From: Acidobacteriota bacterium
Lineage (GTDB): Bacteria > Acidobacteriota > Terriglobia > Versatilivoradales > Versatilivoraceae
DNA: 37,078 nucleotides
Direction of reading: 5' to 3'
Assembly: GCA_003224725.1 (NCBI GenBank)
Contig: QHZQ01000026.1
Span: forward strand, 30,893 to 67,970
Shown piece after piece: positions 25,672-33,371 of this stretch. The notes beneath the pieces are model-generated. The model was not told the DNA's origin. It ran no database searches and saw only the letters and a program-made list of their open reading frames with translations. The translations under genes and the position numbers were made by a program. Position 1 is the stretch's first letter, and each line of letters opens with the position of its first letter.

Positions 25672-27021
25672 ATGTTACTTACTGAAAAGGCAGCCAGAAC
25701 GCTTTCCGCTAAGGTACTCAGCTTGGTGAAGGCTGACGATGCAGAAGTTAGCCTTGAATCCGAGAGTTACTCTCAATGCCGGTTTGCAGCCAATGCCATT
25801 ACTACCAGCGGCCAGCGAGAAGACATCAGGCTCCGCCTGACCCTTTGGATCAATAAGAAGAAGGGCTCAGCCTCGTCTAACCAGATTGACGATGCTTCTC
25901 TTCGCTCTCTCGTCGAGCAGAGCGAGCAGTTCGCGCGCCTGTCACCAGTAGACCCAGAGTACTTGCCTACACTGGCCCGCCAGCAGTACAAGCCCGTCCA
26001 AGGCTACGTCGAAGCCACCGCCAACATTTCTTTAGCTTCTCGAGCTAAAGCGATTGACCGAGTAATTGCTTTGGGTGAGAAGGAAAAGGTCCTCTGTGCC
26101 GGTTTCCACCAGGCACGCGGGACGGCCGGGGCACACGCCACCAAGAATGGAAATTTCTACTTCAGCCGTTCCAGCCTGGTGAGTCTCTCGGTCACAGCCC
26201 GTCTTCCGGAAGCTGCTGGCTCTGGCTACTTCCTGCGCAACCATTTCGATGTCGCTAAGCTCGATACGGCGCGCATTGCCCGCGAGTCCATCCAAAAAGC
26301 CCTCCGTTCCCGCGACCCGCGGCCATTTGAACCCGGCAGGTACACTGTTGTCCTGGAGCCACAGGCGGTTGCCGACCTGCTGGGGTCCTTTGCCTTTTCC
26401 TTTGACGCGCGAGCCGCCGACGAAGGGCGGAGTCCTCTTTCGTCGCCCGGTGGAAAAACCAAACTCGGTGAAAGAATATTCGATGAGCGAATCAGCCTCT
26501 ATACTGACCCCTGGCATCCTGAGTTGCCAGGCTCCCAAGCGGCGCAGGATGGCCTTCCCGCCCAGAAGTTTTATCTGGTGCGAAACGGGATCCTGGAAAA
26601 TCTGATCTACTCACGTTTTTGGGCTAAACAGAAACAGAAGGAAGCTACACCGGGACCCGTTAACAGCATTATGGAAAGCTCCGTGACCCCGGTCAGCCTG
26701 GAGGAAATGATTCAAGACACTAAAAAAGGCCTGCTCGTTGGTCGCTTCTGGTACATCCGGTCTGTCGATCCGCGCACTGCGCTTGTCACCGGGCTGACGC
26801 GCGATGGGGTGTGGTACATCGAGAATGGTAACGTGATTCATCCGGTGCGCAACTTTCGTTTCAATCAGAGTCTCCTGCAATTGCTTGCTTCGGGAAACGT
26901 TGACCTGGTCGGCGCTCCCGAACGTGTGGGTAGCTCTGAGGCCCAGGGCGGCAATCCCGTCCTATTCCCTCCGCTTAAGGTGAAGGAATTCCACTTCACT
27001 TCGCAGTCCGAAGCGGTCTAA
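25672..27021 (+). CDS. tldE: TldE/PmbA-family protein
   Basis: The 449-residue protein has the TldE/PmbA layout: an N-terminal domain with QREDIRLRLTLWINKKKGSA, FEPGRYTVVLEPQAVADLLG in the middle, and the C-terminal PVSLEEMIQDTKKGLLVGRF and GNPVLFPPLKVKEF. It has no HExxH zinc motif, as expected for the non-catalytic partner that completes the TldD heterodimer. It has no signal peptide and no twin-arginine motif, although its TldD neighbour does. The ATG at 25672 follows the palindromic element directly and has no strong ribosome binding site visible, so translation could be weak or the start could lie a little further in. Confidence 0.9.
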   Translation: MLLTEKAARTLSAKVLSLVKADDAEVSLESESYSQCRFAANAITTSGQREDIRLRLTLWINKKKGSASSNQIDDASLRSLVEQSEQFARLSPVDPEYLPTLARQQYKPVQGYVEATANISLASRAKAIDRVIALGEKEKVLCAGFHQARGTAGAHATKNGNFYFSRSSLVSLSVTARLPEAAGSGYFLRNHFDVAKLDTARIARESIQKALRSRDPRPFEPGRYTVVLEPQAVADLLGSFAFSFDARAADEGRSPLSSPGGKTKLGERIFDERISLYTDPWHPELPGSQAAQDGLPAQKFYLVRNGILENLIYSRFWAKQKQKEATPGPVNSIMESSVTPVSLEEMIQDTKKGLLVGRFWYIRSVDPRTALVTGLTRDGVWYIENGNVIHPVRNFRFNQSLLQLLASGNVDLVGAPERVGSSEAQGGNPVLFPPLKVKEFHFTSQSEAV

Positions 27022-27401
27022 GGGAAAAAATTGCTCCAGGACACGAAGCACAAAGCTAGAAACGTGACCGAAAATCCAGGTTAGGCCGTGACCCATTCTC
27101 GGGTAATAGGTTTAGGAGCTGCGAAAAAATTCAAGACCGGCCGAGATCGGGAGGGCGAGGCTCCCGCCGAGCCTCATGGGACAAGGATTTACTGGGGAAC
27201 GGCTCGCCAGGAGGCTCGCCCTCCCAATTTTTTCACAGCTCCTTTGGTCTCGGGGGAGAATGGGGCAAGAGGTGGCCGAGAGCAATGAGGAACTCGCTCC
27301 TCACGTTGGCACGGATCTTCACCTACCAGACTGAAAGACCCACGGACAGAAAGGCCCTTGTCGTGGCTGCCAGGAATTGCTCGTTGGTCTGATGTACAGC
27401 C
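27022..27401. other. Spacer after tldE, carrying a palindromic element
   Basis: No gene is seen between tldE and the convergent DJ-1 fusion. The only structure is the inverted-repeat element at 27114-27243. No clear terminator with a T-run is present for either gene. Confidence 0.5.
27114..27243. repeat. 130-base element with 18-base terminal inverted repeats
   Basis: AGGAGCTGCGAAAAAATT at 27114-27131 and its reverse complement at 27226-27243 match at 17 of 18 positions. Just inside, GGGAGGGCGAGGCTCC (about 27149-27164) faces GGAGGCTCGCCCTCCC (about 27210-27225), so the whole sequence can fold into a long hairpin. The GGAGGGCGAGGCTCC core is a repeat that I know from many environmental genomes. 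It has no coding content and looks like a MITE or a large REP-like palindrome. Confidence 0.75.
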
Positions 27402-28532
27402 TCAGTTACTGAAAGGAATTTGGTGCTCCTCCAACCAGGCCACCGCTATCTTCTCGAGAGCCTTGGCCCGGAATTGATACCACTCTTCTGCAATCCCGAG
27501 ATCATGGATTTTGTCCTTAAATCTGCGAAAGGCTCCGCTGCCTCTAATCTGTTGTGAGAGCTGGTTACTCAACCTGGAATCTTTGATTGAGTAGCAAAAG
27601 TCTTCCATCATTGCGTATTCATGAATATCGAACTTGTCGGGAAGGGGAAGATAATCATCGGTCTCGATAATTTCTCGGGCTTTCTTGATCGCGGTCTGCT
27701 GCCACTCTGGATAATCCTCCAGAGGATCCTCGTCTTCGGCTGCAGTCCGTTCTTCATCCGTCAAGGTGATCAGCTCACCGGTTCGCGGATTCAGGTAGGC
27801 TTTAGACTCGTCGCTGGCAGCGTCCATTTGATCGATGACCTGACTTAACGACACGACTGCATTCGACGCCGCCTGTGACTGTTGGTTTCCTGTCGGCTCC
27901 AGTGAGATTGGCTGGGTTTTTTTCATTTCGGGTGTGACAGCCTGGGGAGGCAGCACCTCAGGCGTTACACCATGCTTGAAAAGGCGAAACCATGTCCGTG
28001 TGTCAGCCTCGTTATAAATCGCCAGCGCCTTGATAATTTCGTGGGCAAACTCAACGCTCCCTACCCCGCTCGCCGTGATGATGTTCTGATCACTGACGGC
28101 TAACTCACTCTCATAAAGCGACGGATCCTGATACTCCGGAACCTTTGCCAGCAGGTATTCTTTGCTGTTGCTGGTGTGGCAGGCGTCTTTGAATAGACCG
28201 CTACGCGCAAGCGCTAATGTTGCCGCACCGATAGCCGCTACCGGAACGCCTATTCCGTGAATCTGCTCAAGCAGGTTGTGCAGCATCTTATGAGTTTGCT
28301 CTTCCCACATAGGGCCACCAGGCATAACGAAAATGCCTGCCCTTTCAGGTTCTACCTCGGCCAGGGACACGTGTGGTGTGACCGTGAGGCCTCCCATCGA
28401 GGTCACTGGTTCCTTGGAAAAACCCACTGTGGTGACATCGAACTGGTTTTGCTTTCTTATCTCGCACATTGCCAAGGCGGGTTCCCAATCGGCAAAGCCA
28501 GTGAATACAAGCAGATACGCTTTCTGTCGCAT
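27402..28532 (-). CDS. DJ-1/PfpI-like domain fused to UPF0158
   Basis: The 376-residue protein joins two families. Residues 1-175 are a DJ-1/PfpI (YoaZ-like) domain, beginning KAYLLVFTGFADWEPALAM, then FVMPGGPMWEE and VPVAAIGAATLALARSGLF. In active members the last motif reads AAIC; here residue 102 is Gly, so the nucleophilic Cys is absent, while the DWE Glu is kept. After a Gln/Ser-rich linker, residues 240-376 match UPF0158: KAYLNPRTGELITL, YLPLPDKFDIHEYAMMEDF and IRGSGAFRRFKDKIHDLGIA, then EEWYQFRAKALEKIAVAWLE. AAGGAG eight bases before the ATG supports the start. Neither half has a known role in this pairing. Confidence 0.88.
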   Translation of the reverse strand: MRQKAYLLVFTGFADWEPALAMCEIRKQNQFDVTTVGFSKEPVTSMGGLTVTPHVSLAEVEPERAGIFVMPGGPMWEEQTHKMLHNLLEQIHGIGVPVAAIGAATLALARSGLFKDACHTSNSKEYLLAKVPEYQDPSLYESELAVSDQNIITASGVGSVEFAHEIIKALAIYNEADTRTWFRLFKHGVTPEVLPPQAVTPEMKKTQPISLEPTGNQQSQAASNAVVSLSQVIDQMDAASDESKAYLNPRTGELITLTDEERTAAEDEDPLEDYPEWQQTAIKKAREIIETDDYLPLPDKFDIHEYAMMEDFCYSIKDSRLSNQLSQQIRGSGAFRRFKDKIHDLGIAEEWYQFRAKALEKIAVAWLEEHQIPFSN

Positions 28533-28883
28533 CGTTAATTCTCCTTCTTCTAAGTATCGCGTAAAACCTCAGTTTAGGGATTTATCCTATGCAAGTTTGG
28601 TAACTAAGGCAAGGGTATCGCATAAACTTTACTGTCTCATCGAGACCGACTGAAGTCTGCGTTATCTCCCGAAACTACCGCGGCCCAGTGACCTTTGCGT
28701 GGTTGATTGACATTTTGCGCGCGGCCATGGAAAAGGAGAACCCCGAGGTGTGTTCGGTGTGTCCTCTTACCTTCCCTTCGTGCGTGAATTTCCCAAAGGG
28801 AGCGTATCAGCATTCCCCTGTCTTGCCTATTCCCAGCGAGTGTGTCAAGATTTTACCAGCTCTTGGATTCCCTACGTCCTGCA
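28533..28883. other. Divergent spacer between the DJ-1 fusion and the barrel-protein operon
   Basis: No gene or clear repeat is seen. It must hold the promoters of the two divergent units. A TTGACA-like hexamer at about 28706-28711 lacks a good -10 box at the correct distance, so I cannot place a promoter. Confidence 0.4.
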
Positions 28884-30116
28884 ATGATTCTACGAAAATT
28901 ACCTCAACTGATTTTCTCTGTGCTTTGTGTCTCTGGCGTCGTTCTGGGCGAAGAACGCTTGGGGCTGTTAGGCATCGGTGATGGGACGCTGACCAACAGA
29001 AGCTCTTCTATCCCCTATGGCCCCTCCAATTCCCAAACCAATTTAAATGGTGGATTCATCCTGCTGGGATCTCTTCGTGTTCAGGAAAATCTGTTTGTTT
29101 TTTACGAGGGGAGGGTCAATCACAGCGAGGGCTTGAGCGGCTCTCTCCCACGGTTACAGAAGACTCAAACCAACTCTGTCGTGCAGGGCTACCTGCGCTA
29201 TTCGCCCGGGCTGGCCTGGGATCTGAATGTCCAAATCGGTAAATTCGGGACCCCCTTTGGACATTTTCTGACCCGAAACTATTCGAACGAAAATCCGCTC
29301 ATCGGGTTCCCACTCATTTATACTCACAGGACTCCCATTAGTGCAAAAGGAATTCCCAGAAATCCTGCTGAGTTACTGAGCTATCGAGGGAGAGGCCAGA
29401 GCAATGGTTCTTACCTCTGGGGAAACGGCAACGCCTGGCTTCCCTTGACCAATTTTTCTTATCCCACCGGCATCATGGCCTTTGGCAATCCAGGCAAACT
29501 TGATTACCGCGTGGCCCTGGTGAACAGCTCGCTGGCCAATCCCATCAATCTTGGAACTCCAGGCCAGCGGGCTCAATGGGTTGCTGCAGCCGGTCTCACT
29601 TGCCTTCCAGGCTTACATATTGGAACTTCTTATGCCGAGGGACCTTATTTGGCTGCCTCTGTCAGTCGCTGGTTACCTCCGGCAACGTCTATCAACGATT
29701 TTAGGCAAAGGGCCCTCGGATTTGACCTGGAGTACGCCATAGATCATCTCGAGGTTTATGGCGAGCTCCTCTTTAATAATTTTGCAGTGCCCTATGTACC
29801 GCAGCGGTTGGGAGCCACCGGATATTTTCTCGAACTCAAGCAAACCTGGACTCCGCGACTGTTTAGCGCCGTTCGCTGGAATCAAATTTATTTTGACCGG
29901 TTCCGAAGTGGCTTCACGGATGGGTCTCATCCCCGCTTTGACTACAACGTTAACAGCCTGGAAGTTGGACTAGGATTTCGTTTCACCGAAAAGCTCTTGG
30001 CAAAATTCTCCTACCAGTACCATCGGACCCTGGATGAAATGGAACCGCGCGAAGATACATTCGGCGCGCAGTTGGTCTACACCTTTGATGTACGCAATTT
30101 GCTAAGAATACGATGA
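28884..30116 (+). CDS. Outer-membrane beta-barrel protein (porin-like)
   Basis: From the ATG at 28884 the product has 410 residues with a signal peptide ILRKLPQLIFSVLCVSGVVL ending near GEE. The rest alternates short amphipathic strands with aromatic ends (LRVQENLFVFYEGRVNH, NVQIGKFGTPFGHF, LEVGLGFRFTEKLLAKFSYQ), ending LVYTFDVRNLLRIR; this is the pattern of a barrel of the phosphate-selective porin or OprO/P type, or an alginate-export-like barrel. It would sit in the outer membrane and pass a small solute. An open frame continues 14 codons upstream, but the signal sequence begins at this ATG. The stop overlaps the next gene start by four bases (ATGA). Confidence 0.82.
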   Translation: MILRKLPQLIFSVLCVSGVVLGEERLGLLGIGDGTLTNRSSSIPYGPSNSQTNLNGGFILLGSLRVQENLFVFYEGRVNHSEGLSGSLPRLQKTQTNSVVQGYLRYSPGLAWDLNVQIGKFGTPFGHFLTRNYSNENPLIGFPLIYTHRTPISAKGIPRNPAELLSYRGRGQSNGSYLWGNGNAWLPLTNFSYPTGIMAFGNPGKLDYRVALVNSSLANPINLGTPGQRAQWVAAAGLTCLPGLHIGTSYAEGPYLAASVSRWLPPATSINDFRQRALGFDLEYAIDHLEVYGELLFNNFAVPYVPQRLGATGYFLELKQTWTPRLFSAVRWNQIYFDRFRSGFTDGSHPRFDYNVNSLEVGLGFRFTEKLLAKFSYQYHRTLDEMEPREDTFGAQLVYTFDVRNLLRIR

Positions 30117-30937
30117 AACCTAAGAATCCTTCAATCGTGCCGCCCCCCGGCGGTCGCGGCACACTAATTAACCTAATCGTACTTGTGACTTTAGGCATGG
30201 GACTATCTCCATTGGCACTACGTTTCAGATCTGACTTAAAATCGCAACCGACGTCGCCTCTTCACCTGGCCTTCAGCCACCCTCTCTCCCAATGGGATTC
30301 CGTTTCAAATGCTTCCGCTCCTGGAACCATTCGTGGAACTGTTAGAATCGAAAGTAAGATTCAGCCGAGAAGCCTTGCTTTTAGTCTTTATTCTCGCCGC
30401 GGAAAATCTCCCCTCAACAACAACCCTCAGGTGCCAGTCAACGAGTTGCAGAATGTGGTGCTCTACCTGGAAGGACGATTTCAAAACTTGGACGCGGCAA
30501 GCAACGCGGGTTTACCGAAAGAGAGTCCGACTATTCAACAAGTCAACGAAACCTTTATACCTCATGTACTTCCGATCAGGGTGGGAACAACCGTGGATTT
30601 CCCAAACGGTGACCCTTTCTTTCATAATGTTTTTTCCCTTTCCAGCGCTCGGAGCTTTGACTTGGGCCGCTATCCTAAACACCAAGTTCGATCCGTCACG
30701 TTCGAGCGGCCTGGGATTATAAAGGTCTTCTGCCACATCCACTCTCACATGAGTGCCGTCATCCTGGTATTTGAACACCCTCATTTCTCCGCCCCCAATA
30801 GTGCCGGAAGTTTTCTGCTGACTGACATTCCTCCCGGCGCTTATAACCTGGTCGCCTGGCATGAGCGACTGAAGCCTCAGAAGAAATGCATTGTCATCGC
30901 TGCGGGTACCAATGTTCAGGTGGAGATGATCCTATGA
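30113..30937 (+). CDS. Exported cupredoxin-like protein (methylamine-utilisation type)
   Basis: The 274-residue protein has an N-terminal hydrophobic segment (residues 17-36) for export. Residues 105-222 form a cupredoxin domain with a type-1 copper site: H171 in FFHNVFS, then C207, H210 and M213 in VFCHIHSHMSAVILVF. This C-x2-H-x2-M spacing matches the methylamine-utilisation-like cupredoxins. The last 45 residues (GSFLLTDIPPGAYNLVAWHE) look like a carboxypeptidase-regulatory beta-sandwich piece. It would carry electrons or bind copper in the periplasm. Its ATG overlaps the barrel-protein stop (ATGA) and its own stop overlaps the kinase start, so all three are translationally coupled. Confidence 0.88.
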   Translation: MKPKNPSIVPPPGGRGTLINLIVLVTLGMGLSPLALRFRSDLKSQPTSPLHLAFSHPLSQWDSVSNASAPGTIRGTVRIESKIQPRSLAFSLYSRRGKSPLNNNPQVPVNELQNVVLYLEGRFQNLDAASNAGLPKESPTIQQVNETFIPHVLPIRVGTTVDFPNGDPFFHNVFSLSSARSFDLGRYPKHQVRSVTFERPGIIKVFCHIHSHMSAVILVFEHPHFSAPNSAGSFLLTDIPPGAYNLVAWHERLKPQKKCIVIAAGTNVQVEMIL

Positions 30938-32721
30938 GGTTGTTGAAACTGCGAACAAAAATCATCTTGTTTACGACTCTGCTCGTCATTGGGGTCGTGG
31001 TGGGCTCCTTTTTTTTAATTGATCGTGTGGTCAGAGACCAGGTCAGGAGCCGTCTTGTGCATGATCTGGAGCGGTCTCAGCATACTCTGGAGCAAATTCA
31101 AAAGGATCGGCTACGCGAGCTGGTCGCCTATTCGATAATTGCTTCCGAAAACTCGACTCTGAAGGCTGCCATAGAAACTTTTCAGACGGAACGTGCCACC
31201 GGCAGCCCGATCCTGCAGCAACTCAGGCGCACTGTCGAAAACGAAGCCTATAAACTTTTTTCCATCCTGTCCGCAGATCTCTTGATTATCACCAGCAACA
31301 CTGGCCAGGTGTTAGCGATCCAGGGAGTCCCAGTCACTCCTCCCGCCGACTTCAATCTGCTTAATCAGCCGTCCATCGTGAACAGTCTCAGTTCCAAGCC
31401 GATAGACTTTGAGCAAGCTGCCAGCATTTGGCGCTTCTCAGAAAAGGTCTACCGCCTGGTCTCCATCCCCATCTTGTTGCAAGATATCGTGGTGGGAACT
31501 CTTAGCACCGGTTTTGAAATCAGTCCGGGTCTGGTGCAAGCCATCAAGGCGAATACTGATAGCGACATTGTCTTTGTGGCCGATGGCGGCATTATTGCAT
31601 CAACCTTGAATGCCTCGCAGAATGAGGCGCTCCTTAGTTATTTGAGAGACAACTCGGTTTTGAAAAAGCGCGATCTTTCTCCCTCACAATCAGAAATGGC
31701 TCTAAAGGGTGAGACCTTTTTAGCCCTGAAGATCAATTCCGGAGAGGTCTCCAGCGGGAATTTTGTGATCTTGAATTCCATTGACCGCGCCATGTTGGGC
31801 ATTATGGGTGGAATCAAGAAGACCATGATCCTGATTGGACTGCTCTCCATCATCCTGGCGACCATCCTGGGTTTGGGCCTGAGTCAGTCCATTACCCAAC
31901 CCTTGATGAGATTTGTGAATTTTATGGACGGAATTACTCGGACCGGCGATTTGAAGCAAAGATTCCGGCACTCAACTCCAAATTATGAGGTCGACGTCTT
32001 GGCCCGTTCGTTTGAAAGCCTGACGCGGTCTTTGGAAGAATCGCGCTCGCAGACTGCCAAATATCACGAGGAGTTGAGGCAGAAAGAGTCTAATGAGGAA
32101 AAGCTGCGCACTCTGGCGACGCGGTCTCGCCTGGACGCTCTCATATCCCAGATTAATCCCCATTTCTTGTTTAACGCTTTGAATACGGTCAGCGGTCTCA
32201 TCGATGAACACCCCGCCGAAGCCCAGAGGTTGACTTTAAAGCTCTCGAATATCTTTCGTCAGACTCTCCAGGCTTCACAGCGGGAAGTTATTAGCCTCCA
32301 GGAGGAGCTGAATTTTATTCAGGATTATCTCGAAATAGAGAAGGCCCGCTTCGGCGACCGCTTGCAGGTGGAGCAGCATGTCGCGGTTCAATGGGCCGAA
32401 ATTCCCTGCTTTACTTTGCAACCACTGGTTGAGAATGCCGTCAAACATGGGGCAGCACCAAAAATCGGAACGACTACCATTCGGATCGACGTGCGTCAAC
32501 TGGATAGCCTCTTGACGATTCAAGTTTCAGACGATGGAGTGGGAATGTCCAAAAGAGAGCTGGAAAATGTCCTGGAGCGCGGCTATGGACTTAAAAATCT
32601 GATTGATCGTCTCAACATCCACTATCAATCGAATTTTGCCTGGAAAGTGGAAAGCGAATTTCAGCGAGGCACAACCGTTTTATTGGAGCTTCCCTCCCAG
32701 CCCTCAATTGGAACCTCGTAG
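30934..32721 (+). CDS. Membrane sensor histidine kinase (cache-like sensor, HAMP, LytS-type kinase)
   Basis: From the ATG at 30934 (overlapping the previous stop as ATGA) the protein has 595 residues. A first helix at 8-30 and a second at about 296-318 enclose a 260-residue periplasmic sensor with a dCache-like SADLLIITSNTGQVLAIQG. A HAMP linker covers about 318-372 and a coiled-coil follows. The His_kinase domain has the phosphoacceptor H410 in SQINPHFLFNALNTVSGLI, with FTLQPLVENAVKHGA and VSDDGVGMS for ATP. This LytS/YehU-type core with an external sensor differs from the 5TM kinase at 10-11.5 kb. No response regulator lies beside it; a LytTR regulator should exist elsewhere. Confidence 0.93.
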   Translation: MRLLKLRTKIILFTTLLVIGVVVGSFFLIDRVVRDQVRSRLVHDLERSQHTLEQIQKDRLRELVAYSIIASENSTLKAAIETFQTERATGSPILQQLRRTVENEAYKLFSILSADLLIITSNTGQVLAIQGVPVTPPADFNLLNQPSIVNSLSSKPIDFEQAASIWRFSEKVYRLVSIPILLQDIVVGTLSTGFEISPGLVQAIKANTDSDIVFVADGGIIASTLNASQNEALLSYLRDNSVLKKRDLSPSQSEMALKGETFLALKINSGEVSSGNFVILNSIDRAMLGIMGGIKKTMILIGLLSIILATILGLGLSQSITQPLMRFVNFMDGITRTGDLKQRFRHSTPNYEVDVLARSFESLTRSLEESRSQTAKYHEELRQKESNEEKLRTLATRSRLDALISQINPHFLFNALNTVSGLIDEHPAEAQRLTLKLSNIFRQTLQASQREVISLQEELNFIQDYLEIEKARFGDRLQVEQHVAVQWAEIPCFTLQPLVENAVKHGAAPKIGTTTIRIDVRQLDSLLTIQVSDDGVGMSKRELENVLERGYGLKNLIDRLNIHYQSNFAWKVESEFQRGTTVLLELPSQPSIGTS

Positions 32722-33371
32722 AGACCATTCAACTCTTCTTATCTACAGTTCGACCCCGTGGTTCCTTACGCGCACTATCATTCTGCTAGGATGAGCCACT
32801 GCAGGGCTTGGCTACGGATGGGCATGGGGGATGTGGATTGAGGATGTCAGCCGAACCGAGTTTCCATTCAATTTCTTGCTCGTGGCAGAGAGGGCGATCT
32901 TCCCCACCAGGGGAGAGGGAAGCTGTGAAAAACTGGATCCGGCGTCCATTCAGCGCGTCCCTCCTTTTCCAAGGGGGAACTAGGCTTAGGGGGGTGCTTG
33001 CATCAACGCTCCTGCGCCCCCCCTGTAGTCCCCCCTTGAAAAAGGGGGGGACGCTGGTGATTTGGATATTTGCGGGGCCGAAAAACGCGGTTGACCCTCA
33101 CCCGTCGCTTCGCGCCACCCTCTCCCACAAGGAGAGGGAGAACAATAAGTGGGGGTGTGACTCAAACAGACGTTTCATGACACGCCGTTGCCCCTGTGTC
33201 ATGAAACGTCTGTTTGTAGCCTTGAAGTCAGCGCTCTAATCCCTGGAACTCTCCCTCGCCCCTGGGGAGAGGGTGGCCGCAGGCCGGGTGAGGGGGATCT
33301 TGGCTCGAACACATCAATGTCTAAGTCTGATTTGGAGCGTCAGGCAATTGAAAAAGTATTGGGAACCTGTC
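32722..33371. repeat. Palindrome-rich spacer before the TonB-dependent receptor
   Basis: No real gene is seen; the open frames are out of step with any family. Three nested inverted structures fill it. Arms at about 32956-32997 and 33014-33053 pair imperfectly (CCTTTT / AAAAAGG with G-runs). 33095-33126 pairs with 33265-33294 (CCCTCACCC...CCACCCTCTCCC against its reverse). Between those lies a perfect 21-base palindrome, 33163-33183 with 33196-33216, starting CAAACAGACG and with a 12-base loop. Each can form a stable hairpin. Confidence 0.7.

Noticed and set aside
25455-25673. A 72-codon minus-strand frame (HRRDAETQR ... APRLCGY)
   Set aside because: It is the translation of the palindromic element, a familiar false protein in annotated genomes.
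27088-27288. A 66-codon plus-strand frame with REGEAPAEPH
   Set aside because: It is the translation of the 130-base inverted-repeat element.
32808-33239. A 143-codon plus-strand frame
   Set aside because: It runs through the palindromic repeats and gives typical repeat-derived peptide sequence.
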